A program made the position numbers and the translations under genes. Positions 1-6,488 of a stretch of 22,028 bases of DNA are shown one piece after another. Position 1 is the first letter of the stretch; each line of letters begins with the position of its first letter. The notes beneath the pieces were generated by a model that had not been told where the DNA came from, made no database searches, and saw only the letters and a list, made by a program, of their open reading frames with translations. The DNA comes from Gammaproteobacteria bacterium (GTDB lineage: Bacteria; Pseudomonadota; Gammaproteobacteria; Granulosicoccales; Granulosicoccaceae): NCBI GenBank assembly GCA_003511825.1, contig DOIU01000370.1, positions 1 to 22,028 of the forward strand, read 5' to 3'.

Positions 1-74
1 AAGCTGATTTCAGCGAAATTGCCGTCAACGGGTGTGTCTTGAACAGGTGATTACCATCTTTTGGAGGATACCCG

Positions 75-1184
75 ATGAAAGCTCAAGCTGCTGTTGCCTG
101 GGAACCCGGCAAACCCCTCGCTATTGAAACTGTTGATGTCGAAGGGCCGAAAGCCGGCGAAGTCTTGCTAAAAGTTGTCGCCTCTGGCGTCTGTCACACA
201 GATGCCTTCACCCTCTCAGGCGACGACCCTGAAGGCGCTTTTCCCTGCATTCTCGGTCACGAAGGCGGCTGCGAAGTTGTCGAATGCGGGCCAGGCGTGA
301 CGTCACTCGCCCCCGGAGATCATGTGATTCCGCTGTACATCCCCGAGTGCGGCGAATGCGATTACTGCCATTCTCCCAAGACCAATCTGTGCCAATCCAT
401 CGCCGAGACCGTCTGGACCGGCTTTATGCCCGATAAAACCCGACGCTTTTCCGTGGGCGGCAAACCGATTTATCATTACATGGGGTGCTCTACCTTTGCT
501 GAGTACACAGTCGTGCCGGAAATCGCACTCGCTAAAATCAATAAAGCCGCCCCCCTGGACAAGGTGTGCCTGCTCGGGTGTGGTATCACGACAGGGATAG
601 GCGCCGTATTGAATACGGCACAAGTCGAGCCTGGCTCCACAGTTGCCATATTTGGTCTTGGCGGTATCGGCTTGTCGGCTGTTCAGGGGGCTGTGATGGC
701 AAAAGCCGAACGCATTATCTGCGTTGACATCAACTCGGACAAGTTCGACTTCGCGAAAGCGCTCGGCGCAACGGATTTCGTCAACCCCAAAGAGTTGAGC
801 GGAACAGTCAGCGAAGCCATCATCGAGATGACCAACGGCGGCGTGGATTACTCCTTTGAGTGCATTGGTAATGTGAATGTGATGCGCGACGCGCTGGAGT
901 GTTGCCATATGGGTTGGGGTGTCTCCACCATCATCGGCGTCGCCGGCGCCGGTCAGGAAATCTCCACCCGGCCTTTTCAGTTGGTCACGGGCCGAACATG
1001 GAAAGGCACCGCTTTTGGCGGCGTAAAAGGGCGCAGCCAATTGCCCGGTTACGTTGAGCAATACCTGGACGGCACCATCGAGCTGGACAGCATGGTGACA
1101 CACACCATGGGCCTGGAAGACATCAACACCGCTTTCGACCTGATGCACAAAGGCGAGAGTATTCGGTCCGTGATTGTATTTTGA
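75..1184 (+). CDS. frmA: S-(hydroxymethyl)glutathione dehydrogenase (class III alcohol dehydrogenase)
   Basis: Cytosolic zinc enzyme that oxidises S-(hydroxymethyl)glutathione, the spontaneous adduct of formaldehyde and glutathione, to S-formylglutathione with NAD+. The 369-residue product is full length for the family. Catalytic zinc ligands are visible at C40, H62 (in GHEGG) and C169 (LLGCG). The structural zinc cluster is C92, C95, C98 and C106. The NAD-binding glycine motif GLGGIG lies at 194-199. The segment with arginines at 123-124 corresponds to the region that binds the glutathione adduct in class III enzymes. The ATG start is supported by GGAGG at 62-66, eight bases upstream. The hydrolase for the next step follows after 10 bases, which makes the formaldehyde role firm. 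No FrmR-type repressor gene is seen in this window; only 74 bases upstream are available. Confidence 0.97.
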   Translation: MKAQAAVAWEPGKPLAIETVDVEGPKAGEVLLKVVASGVCHTDAFTLSGDDPEGAFPCILGHEGGCEVVECGPGVTSLAPGDHVIPLYIPECGECDYCHSPKTNLCQSIAETVWTGFMPDKTRRFSVGGKPIYHYMGCSTFAEYTVVPEIALAKINKAAPLDKVCLLGCGITTGIGAVLNTAQVEPGSTVAIFGLGGIGLSAVQGAVMAKAERIICVDINSDKFDFAKALGATDFVNPKELSGTVSEAIIEMTNGGVDYSFECIGNVNVMRDALECCHMGWGVSTIIGVAGAGQEISTRPFQLVTGRTWKGTAFGGVKGRSQLPGYVEQYLDGTIELDSMVTHTMGLEDINTAFDLMHKGESIRSVIVF

Positions 1185-1194
1185 GTGATATACC

Positions 1195-2031
1195 ATGAAG
1201 CAGATTGAATCCATCAAGGAATTTGGCGGCTGGTTAAATCGCTATACGCATGCCTCAACGTGCTGCGGTTGTGAGATGACCTTCTCCGTGTACCTGCCAC
1301 CGGCGGCCAACAAAGCGCCCGTGCCTGCCGTGTACTTTTTATCAGGATTGACGTGCACGGATGATAATGTGCGCGTTAAGGCCGGTGCTCAAAGGTATGC
1401 AGCAGAACTCGGTGTCGCCCTGATCATGCCGGACACCAGTCCGCGTGGCGAGGATGTCAAAGACGTAGAAGACCGCTACGATTTGGGAAAAGGCGCGGGC
1501 TTTTACGTCAACGCCACAGAAACTGGGTGGGCGGATCACTACCAGATGTACGATTACGTCACACAGGAACTGCCGACACTCATTGAAGCAGAACTGCCTG
1601 TGCAAGCGGGTAATCGCGCGATTACCGGCCACTCCATGGGTGGCCATGGCGCTTTGATTTGTGCGCTGAAAAATCCCGGCCACTACCGATCAGTATCGGC
1701 CTTCGCCCCCATAGCCCACCCCGTTTTGTGCCCCTGGGGTGAAGGCTGCTTCTCGGCCTATCTCGGCTCAAACCGCGAACTCTGGAAAGCCTGGGATGCC
1801 ACCGAGCTGATCCTGGCCGGTGCAGACGCAGGGCCAATGCTCATTGACCAAGGCGGCGCGGACGAATTTTTGGCTGAACAACTGTACCCCGAAGACCTAC
1901 GCCGAGCCTGCGAGGAGCAAGGCGTTAGACTGACACTGCGTATGCAAGAAGGCTACGATCACAGCTACCATTTCATCGCGACATTCATTGGAGAACACTT
2001 GGCATTTCATGCCAATGCGATGAACGCTTAA
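1195..2031 (+). CDS. frmB: S-formylglutathione hydrolase
   Basis: Serine esterase of the esterase D family that hydrolyses S-formylglutathione to formate and glutathione, completing formaldehyde detoxification begun by the upstream dehydrogenase. The 278-residue length is normal. The nucleophile elbow GHSMGG places Ser147. The probable catalytic Asp is D223 (GGADEF) and the His is H256 (in YDHSY); the spacings match human esterase D. The oxyanion-region motif SGLTCTDDN is at 50-58. The ATG lies 10 bases after the frmA stop with only a weak ribosome site (GAG in the frmA stop region), suggesting translational coupling. Near the 3' end (1999-2015) the coding sequence contains a perfect 7-bp inverted repeat with a 3-base loop, without a following T tract. 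The symbol fghA is also used for this gene. Confidence 0.96.
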   Translation: MKQIESIKEFGGWLNRYTHASTCCGCEMTFSVYLPPAANKAPVPAVYFLSGLTCTDDNVRVKAGAQRYAAELGVALIMPDTSPRGEDVKDVEDRYDLGKGAGFYVNATETGWADHYQMYDYVTQELPTLIEAELPVQAGNRAITGHSMGGHGALICALKNPGHYRSVSAFAPIAHPVLCPWGEGCFSAYLGSNRELWKAWDATELILAGADAGPMLIDQGGADEFLAEQLYPEDLRRACEEQGVRLTLRMQEGYDHSYHFIATFIGEHLAFHANAMNA

Positions 2032-2085
2032 GTCGGCGAATATGTTGAGAATCGTCAATGCCTCGCGCTGCGGCACGGGCGTAAA

Positions 2086-2124
2086 ATTGCCTTAAATCAT
2101 CACTTATTGTGAGGTTAAGGCAAT
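2086..2124 (+). promoter_or_regulatory. Hairpin covering ribosome site and start codon of the DUF3149 gene
   Basis: Bases 2086-2095 (ATTGCCTTAA) are perfectly complementary to 2115-2124 (TTAAGGCAAT). Inside this 10-bp stem a second stem pairs 2100-2103 (TCAC) with 2109-2112 (GTGA) around the loop TTATT. The structure takes in the likely Shine-Dalgarno GAGG at 2111-2114 and the first two bases of the ATG at 2123. If it forms in mRNA it would block ribosome loading, so a translational switch or thermosensor-like element is possible. This is inferred from complementarity only. Confidence 0.5.
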
Positions 2125-2263
2125 GGAACTCTGGATGAATTTGTTGTTCGGCAACTGGATAGGCTTACTGTCTATGTTCACGATCGCCCTTTCGCTTATC
2201 ATCCCCCTCTACATGTGGGTCATGTTTATCAAGCGATCGAACGCTGACGCCAATAAGCACTAG
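2123..2263 (+). CDS. Small membrane protein, DUF3149 family
   Basis: A 46-residue protein starting MELWMNLLFGNWIGLLSMF and ending with a short basic and polar tail (KRSNADANKH). It has one strongly hydrophobic segment at about residues 12-37. The start, the LLFGN motif and the single transmembrane helix followed by a short charged tail match the DUF3149 family of tiny bacterial membrane proteins, whose function is unknown. The ATG has GAGG (2111-2114) eight bases upstream, but both sit in a predicted hairpin. The stop is TAG. It lies between frmB and a Crp/Fnr regulator on the same strand, with 91 bases before and 185 after it, so it may be its own transcription unit. Confidence 0.75.
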   Translation: MELWMNLLFGNWIGLLSMFTIALSLIIPLYMWVMFIKRSNADANKH

Positions 2264-2302
2264 CACTCTGACCACCGAGTTATTGAGGAAGCAGAGTACT
2301 AG
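2260..2302. repeat. Imperfect inverted repeat at the end of the DUF3149 gene
   Basis: Bases 2260-2270 (CTAGCACTCTG) and 2292-2302 (CAGAGTACTAG) form an 11-bp inverted repeat with one mismatch and a 21-base loop. The left arm contains the TAG stop of the small DUF3149 gene. No T tract follows, so a classical intrinsic terminator is not supported. It could stabilise the transcript end. Confidence 0.35.
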
Positions 2303-2448
2303 CTTGGCCTGCATTGCTAACGTGATAAGTCGGCCACAATAATACAGCTTCTGCAACGCTGAATCATTGACACCGGTGTGCGATGTCTGTGGTCGACTCA
2401 CTCGAAAAGTAATGGTACCGTTGAGGTACACCCTTTCGGAGGTTTGGC

Positions 2449-3132
2449 GTGCCACAGGAACGCTCTGATCGCGTCGCCGCTTTACACCGTCTATTCCCCG
2501 ACGTAGACGCCGATATCTTTGCGCGGCTGCAAAATGACAGCAACCACGTCAAGTTGCCCAAAGGCTATACGGTGTTCAGCCCCGGCGACGCCTGCTCCAG
2601 CTTTTTGGTGGTCTTGCTCGGGTCCGTTAAAGTGGTCCAGTACTCGGCATCCGGTCGCGAGATCGTGTTGTATCGCATTGGCCCAGGCGAGTCTTGTCTG
2701 TTAACCACGTCTTGCCTGATCGCCAACACGGACTACACCGTCAGTGCGATCACGGAATCAGACGCCGAAGCGATCGCCCTGCCCGCCCGAGCCTTTCATG
2801 CCGCCATGGATGCTTCTGCGGCCATGCGTCAGTTTGTGTTTCGTAACTACAGTCGTCGCATGGCTGACTTCATCACCCTGATTCGAGAGCTTGCGTTTGA
2901 TACGCTGGACAGGCGGCTGAGCCAACGACTGCTGGAACAAGCCGATGCCCGCGATGTGCTGCACACAACGCATCAAGCGCTCGCCGCCGAACTCGGCAGC
3001 ACACGCGAAGTGGTCAGTCGGCGCTTGAAGGAATTTGAGCAGGCAGGCTGGATTCGCTTGCGTCGCGGCAAAATTGAGCTGAATGACAAACTCGCACTGG
3101 CACGCAATCTCGGCCGTGCGGGCGACGCCTGA
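2449..3132 (+). CDS. Crp/Fnr family transcriptional regulator
   Basis: A 227-residue DNA-binding regulator. Residues about 22-120 form the cyclic-nucleotide-binding-like beta barrel (FSPGD and LYRIGPGE segments). A dimer helix follows at about 122-165. The C-terminal winged helix-turn-helix is at about 173-208, with the recognition helix in STREVVSRRLKEFEQAGWI. There is no N-terminal cysteine cluster of the FNR 4Fe-4S type. Cysteines at 49, 83 and 89 all lie in the sensor domain, so a redox or metal signal is possible but unproven. The start is GTG, chosen for the GGAGG at 2438-2442, seven... bases-range upstream. The next gene on this strand encodes a DUF2892 membrane protein, a pairing common in proteobacteria, and a palindrome fit for a Crp/Fnr dimer lies between them. 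The exact ligand cannot be read from the sequence. Confidence 0.9.
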   Translation: MPQERSDRVAALHRLFPDVDADIFARLQNDSNHVKLPKGYTVFSPGDACSSFLVVLLGSVKVVQYSASGREIVLYRIGPGESCLLTTSCLIANTDYTVSAITESDAEAIALPARAFHAAMDASAAMRQFVFRNYSRRMADFITLIRELAFDTLDRRLSQRLLEQADARDVLHTTHQALAAELGSTREVVSRRLKEFEQAGWIRLRRGKIELNDKLALARNLGRAGDA

Positions 3133-3163
3133 TCGTGTGGCGGTCATGCCAACACATTGCTTG

Positions 3164-3179
3164 TGTAACCCCAGTTACA
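3164..3179. promoter_or_regulatory. Perfect palindrome, candidate Crp/Fnr operator
   Basis: TGTAAC, four bases (CCCA), then GTTACA: 6-bp arms that are exact reverse complements, in the layout of Fnr/Dnr-type sites (5-bp half-sites with a 4-bp spacer). It lies 32 bases after the regulator gene stop and 63 bases before the DUF2892 start. The site centre (3171.5) is about 41 bases upstream of a start point near 3213, which would follow a weak -10-like CACAAT at 3201-3206. This matches class II activation geometry, but the -10 box is poor. Confidence 0.5.
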
Positions 3180-3242
3180 GACGCCGCGCCACAATCGGCG
3201 CACAATCACATCTGGTCATTACACACGCAAAGGAGATTGGCT

Positions 3243-3446
3243 ATGTTTAAGAACAACGTCGGCGGTATTGATAAAACACTGCGTATTGTAGCGGGTGTGG
3301 TATTGCTTGCTCTGGTCTTCGTCGGGCCGCAAACACCCTGGGGATGGATCGGGATTGTGCCCTTGGTCACCGGCTTGCTGGGCACATGCCCGCTGTATTC
3401 GATGATCGGGCTGAGCACCTGCCCGGCAAACAAGCAGGCGAGCTGA
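3243..3446 (+). CDS. DUF2892 (YgaP-like transmembrane) protein
   Basis: A 67-residue membrane protein. The start NNVGGIDKTLRIVAGV is typical of DUF2892, the domain also found as the membrane part of YgaP-type rhodaneses. Two hydrophobic segments lie at about 13-27 and 33-55. The C-terminal part has the family-typical cysteines C49 (GTCPLYS) and C60 (STCPA). The ATG at 3243 is chosen over an upstream in-frame start at 3135 because AGGAG (3231-3235) sits seven bases before it and the family begins here. It probably belongs to the regulon of the adjacent Crp/Fnr regulator, given the palindrome in its upstream region. The family function is not established; a sulfur or redox role is often suggested from context. 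Confidence 0.88.
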   Translation: MFKNNVGGIDKTLRIVAGVVLLALVFVGPQTPWGWIGIVPLVTGLLGTCPLYSMIGLSTCPANKQAS

Positions 3447-3459
3447 ACCACTCCCCTGC
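3434..3459 (+). terminator. Hairpin around the DUF2892 stop codon
   Basis: GCAGG (3434-3438) pairs with CCTGC (3455-3459) and GAG (3440-3442) pairs with CTC (3451-3453), separated by a single C/C mismatch. The 8-base loop holds the TGA stop (3444-3446). There is no T tract, so this is at most a factor-dependent terminator or an RNA-stabilising end. Confidence 0.3.
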
Positions 3460-3465
3460 ACTCGC

Positions 3466-3497
3466 GCTGTCTGGCGATTTACACCGCCAGAGACAGC
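3466..3497 (-). terminator. Hairpin around the eboD stop codon between convergent genes
   Basis: GCTGTCTGGCG (3466-3476) pairs with CGCCA and GACAGC (3485-3489 and 3492-3497), giving 11 bp with a 2-base bulge. The 8-base loop contains the eboD stop (TAA read on the minus strand, 3481-3479). It lies between two convergent genes, where a terminator is expected, but no T tract follows on either strand. Confidence 0.4.
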
Positions 3498-4681
3498 TCA
3501 AGCTGTGCGCTGCTGGCGAACACAGACTGTGCCTCGCCGGCATGCAAGCGTGCCAAATCGTCGACGCAGGCCTGCATCAGGTCTGTGTCGATGGTCGCGT
3601 ACTCCCGACCCACACCAATATCGTCTAACAGTGTGATACACAGCTCGCCGCCCAAATGCGCGCGGAATTCCTCCAAAGCGCCCGCCACATCCATGGCCGC
3701 CATTTCGTAGTGGTACACCGCAAAACCCATGTCTGTCAGCGTCGCATAGATCGCCGCGATGTCGTTGTCACTCAGCTGCCCCAGACGCCAGGAGTACAGG
3801 CTATCAAGCATCACCCCGATCGCCACCGCCTCACCATGGCGAACAGCGGCATGCGTCAGTTCTTCGAGCTTGTGCGCGGCCCAATGTCCAAAATCCAGTG
3901 GTCGCGCAGAACCTTGCTCAAACGGATCGCCGTTATTGGCGATATGCGCAAGATGCAATTCGGCGCAGCGCTGAATCATATGTTGCATCGCAATCGGCTG
4001 AAACTGCCCGAGCGCGTGTCGGGAACGGTACAAGTACTGAAAAAACTCAGCGTCTTTGACCAAGGCGACCTTGACTGCCTCGGAAATGCCAGCGCGCTGG
4101 TCCCTCGGATCGAGGGTGCTTAACAACTGCACATCATTAATCACCGCATAAGGCGGCGCGAACGTGCCAACGAAGTTCTTTCGCTGGCCGTGATTGATGG
4201 CGTTTTTGACCCCAACGCCGGCATCATTTTGTGCCAGCACGGTGCTGGGCATACGAATCAATTTCACGCCCCGATGGGCCGTTGCCGCCGCAAAGCCCAT
4301 CGCGTCGAGCACGGCACCACCGCCAATGACCAACACAAAGGAGTGTCTGCAAATGGCTTCTTCAGCGACTTTGTCGTAAAACTGCTGCACCTCTAGCGGC
4401 GCGAGTTTACACACTTCGCCACCTTTGACGATCAGCGGCTCACCACTTAATGCAATCGCATCAGCGTGATGCTCGCAATAGGCCTGAATCTGATCTCCCA
4501 GCCTTGGGTGATGCTCCGCCACCCCGCTATCCAATACAATCATCAACCGATGAGGGCATTCACCCGCGCGGGATAATACATCTCGCAGCAGCGGATTGTC
4601 AGGAGTGAATACGCCGTCGGCAAAATACACCGAGTAATCGTACGTCACGGCAAACGACTGCCGCAGCTCTTTTAGTTGCAT
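3479..4681 (-). CDS. eboD: EboD, 3-dehydroquinate synthase-like sugar phosphate cyclase
   Basis: A 400-residue member of the AroB/sugar phosphate cyclase superfamily. The NAD-binding GGG is at 120-122 (VIGGGAVLD). Metal ligands are conserved as E201 (SEAVK), H266 (DFGHW) and H282 (RHGEAVAIG), with H270 at the position of the active-site His. K159, N163, K168, N169 and K204 of the active site are also kept. The loop before H266 (about 245-260) differs from true dehydroquinate synthases: the lysine and arginine that bind substrate there are not at the expected positions. Placement at the end of an ebo cluster identifies it as EboD, whose substrate is unknown. The start overlaps the TMEM220 gene by 10 bases, indicating translational coupling. 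It is unlikely to be the housekeeping aroB. Confidence 0.88.
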   Translation of the reverse strand: MQLKELRQSFAVTYDYSVYFADGVFTPDNPLLRDVLSRAGECPHRLMIVLDSGVAEHHPRLGDQIQAYCEHHADAIALSGEPLIVKGGEVCKLAPLEVQQFYDKVAEEAICRHSFVLVIGGGAVLDAMGFAAATAHRGVKLIRMPSTVLAQNDAGVGVKNAINHGQRKNFVGTFAPPYAVINDVQLLSTLDPRDQRAGISEAVKVALVKDAEFFQYLYRSRHALGQFQPIAMQHMIQRCAELHLAHIANNGDPFEQGSARPLDFGHWAAHKLEELTHAAVRHGEAVAIGVMLDSLYSWRLGQLSDNDIAAIYATLTDMGFAVYHYEMAAMDVAGALEEFRAHLGGELCITLLDDIGVGREYATIDTDLMQACVDDLARLHAGEAQSVFASSAQLELSLAV

Positions 4682-5085
4682 AACACATCATCCACATCAG
4701 CATCATCGAAGTCATCCTCATACTCGATGAGCGGAAATTTCAGCATATCGTGAATAATCAAAATCCCTGTCCAGAGCAGGCAAACCACCATGCCCCACAG
4801 TTCACGTACGCGCTCTTGCTCCTCGCCACTCATGCCAACGGATGCGAAGGCTTCGAGCGACGTGTACGCAAAGCTGGGGGAATAGAACACCACAGCCGCC
4901 GCGTACAAACCAAAAGCCACCCACAGCATGGGTCGCAATGGCAAATTCATAAAGGCGCCGACACTGGTGATCACTGAAACACCGTACATGGCAGTCCAGA
5001 ACAGCATGTCAGCATCGTTGAGTTGCACAACAATGGCATAGGTCAGCAAGGCAACCATGACAGCAATGATGAGCTTAAACACCAT
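4672..5085 (-). CDS. TMEM220 family small membrane protein within the ebo cluster
   Basis: A 137-residue integral membrane protein with four hydrophobic segments at about 3-20, 29-47, 52-69 and 97-113, and a very acidic C-terminal tail (120-134, EYEDDFDDADVDD). The QLNDAD motif right after the first helix, the W/Y-G start of helix two and the RELWG segment before helix four match the TMEM220 family, whose biochemical role is unknown. The ATG has a GAGGA ribosome site about eight bases upstream and lies 17 bases after the eboF stop. Its 3' end overlaps eboD by 10 bases, so it is embedded in the operon. TMEM220 is not one of the six named ebo genes, so this may be an accessory membrane partner. 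Confidence 0.75.
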   Translation of the reverse strand: MVFKLIIAVMVALLTYAIVVQLNDADMLFWTAMYGVSVITSVGAFMNLPLRPMLWVAFGLYAAAVVFYSPSFAYTSLEAFASVGMSGEEQERVRELWGMVVCLLWTGILIIHDMLKFPLIEYEDDFDDADVDDVLCN

Positions 5086-5102
5086 TGTATTTATCCTCGT
5101 CG

Positions 5103-6488
5103 TTAGTCCGTAAAATAGCGCAGCAAAAAATCATGAACATCCGCCAGACCATCAATGTCACGCGATGCCTCAGCCAGCGTGCTCAGCAACACTGGCTTTT
5201 CGTCATCGTCTGCTGACAAGCGCCCGTGGCTTCCTTTCACTTGGCTGGCGTGTATCGGAATGACGTCCATGAGCATACGCAAACCAAGCTTTTTCTGTGC
5301 CAAGCGCCGCAAGACGCGGAGCTTTGGCCATCGCAAGGCGGGATCAATAAACAATTCTGCCGGGTCATAGCCCGGTTTGCGGTGGATGTCGACCGTGGGG
5401 GCAAAATCCGGCGCCTTTCGATCATCCAGCCAGTAGTAGTAAGAGAACCAGCGTCTGGGCTCAGCAACCGCGATCAAATCGCCACTGCGCGGATGTGCCA
5501 AGCCCTGTACACGCATGTCTTCGCGATCCAATACGCGCTCTACCCCCGGCGTGCTCTCAATCAACTCCTTAACCGCCCCACAGTCGGATGGCTGTTTCAC
5601 GTAGATATGCGCCACTTGGTGGTCCGCAACGGCAAAGGCTGAACTTGCACCCGGATCAAGCAGCTCGGTACCCAGGGACTCTCTCACCGCGACATACCCT
5701 TGCTGACGCAAGATACGATTCAACGCCACATCTTGGTCTACGGGATAAATCCCGTATTCAGACACCACCATAACGTTCGCGCCAAGCTCGATCACCCGAT
5801 CAATCAGCTCACCGGCCACGGTGTCGATATCTCTCAGGTCTTGGGCAATCGCGGGATCTTCTGGACCCAGCCGCTGCAAGTTATAATCGAGGTGTGGCAA
5901 GTACACGAGTTGTAAATCTGGGCGGTGCCACTCAAACTCCAGTGCCGCAGCACGCGCGATCCAGCGGCTCGAACGGATGTCCGCCGTTGGCCCCCAAAAA
6001 TTAAAAAACGGGAATGGCCCGAGCGCCTGCTCCAAACGTGCGTGCAAATCGGGTGGATTGGAATACAAGCCGACAATCTTGCGACCGTCTGCCGGGTAGT
6101 GCGGACGAGGTGTGACAGAGTGGTCCGCATCGGAGTACATATTGTACCACCAGAACATATTGGACAGCACAAAGTCGGGTCGTTGCTCGCGTACCCGATG
6201 CCACAACCTTGGCGCCGTGACCAAATGATTCGACTGCTGCCAAAACTTCACTTCTGCCTGGTCGCGCCAATACCAACCGTTGCTCACAATACCGTGGGCC
6301 TCTGGCAGTTCGCCCGTCAGCATGGTTGTCTGCGCCGTGGTTGTTACAGCCGGAAACACGCCTTGAAGCGGTTTGGCGCTTGGCGTGTTGAATAGGCGAT
6401 TTAAGTGCGGTGTGTGCTCGCCCAACAGGGCGCGCGTCAAACCCACAATATTAATCAGAACGATGGGCGGAGTCTGTTTTACCGACAT
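5103..6488 (-). CDS. eboF: EboF, alkaline-phosphatase superfamily (nucleotide pyrophosphatase-like) protein
   Basis: A 461-residue protein of the nucleotide pyrophosphatase/phosphodiesterase fold. The nucleophile region FPAVTTTAQTT places Thr49 where the catalytic Thr lies, followed by the HGIVSNGWY motif at 65-73. The segments PHLDYNLQ (198-205), SEYGI (243-247) and ADHQVAHIY (288-296) correspond to the metal-binding motifs. Several canonical ligands are changed: Asn13 instead of the first Asp, Gln205 instead of His, and Glu244-Tyr245 in the usual Asp-His position. I think these changes are typical of EboF rather than decay, but this was not checked. No signal peptide is seen, so it is probably cytoplasmic. 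Its start lies 38 bases inside the eboE coding region, showing tight coupling. Confidence 0.88.
   Translation of the reverse strand: MSVKQTPPIVLINIVGLTRALLGEHTPHLNRLFNTPSAKPLQGVFPAVTTTAQTTMLTGELPEAHGIVSNGWYWRDQAEVKFWQQSNHLVTAPRLWHRVREQRPDFVLSNMFWWYNMYSDADHSVTPRPHYPADGRKIVGLYSNPPDLHARLEQALGPFPFFNFWGPTADIRSSRWIARAAALEFEWHRPDLQLVYLPHLDYNLQRLGPEDPAIAQDLRDIDTVAGELIDRVIELGANVMVVSEYGIYPVDQDVALNRILRQQGYVAVRESLGTELLDPGASSAFAVADHQVAHIYVKQPSDCGAVKELIESTPGVERVLDREDMRVQGLAHPRSGDLIAVAEPRRWFSYYYWLDDRKAPDFAPTVDIHRKPGYDPAELFIDPALRWPKLRVLRRLAQKKLGLRMLMDVIPIHASQVKGSHGRLSADDDEKPVLLSTLAEASRDIDGLADVHDFLLRYFTD

Noticed and set aside
303..1217. 304-codon minus-strand open frame opposite frmA
   Set aside because: It is antisense to an intact frmA with all zinc ligands and shows no family signature.
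1999..2015. Perfect 7-bp inverted repeat as a frmB terminator
   Set aside because: It lies inside the coding sequence, before the stop codon, and is not followed by a T tract.
3479..4681. Housekeeping aroB (3-dehydroquinate synthase)
   Set aside because: Its substrate loop differs from AroB and it is embedded in an ebo cluster.
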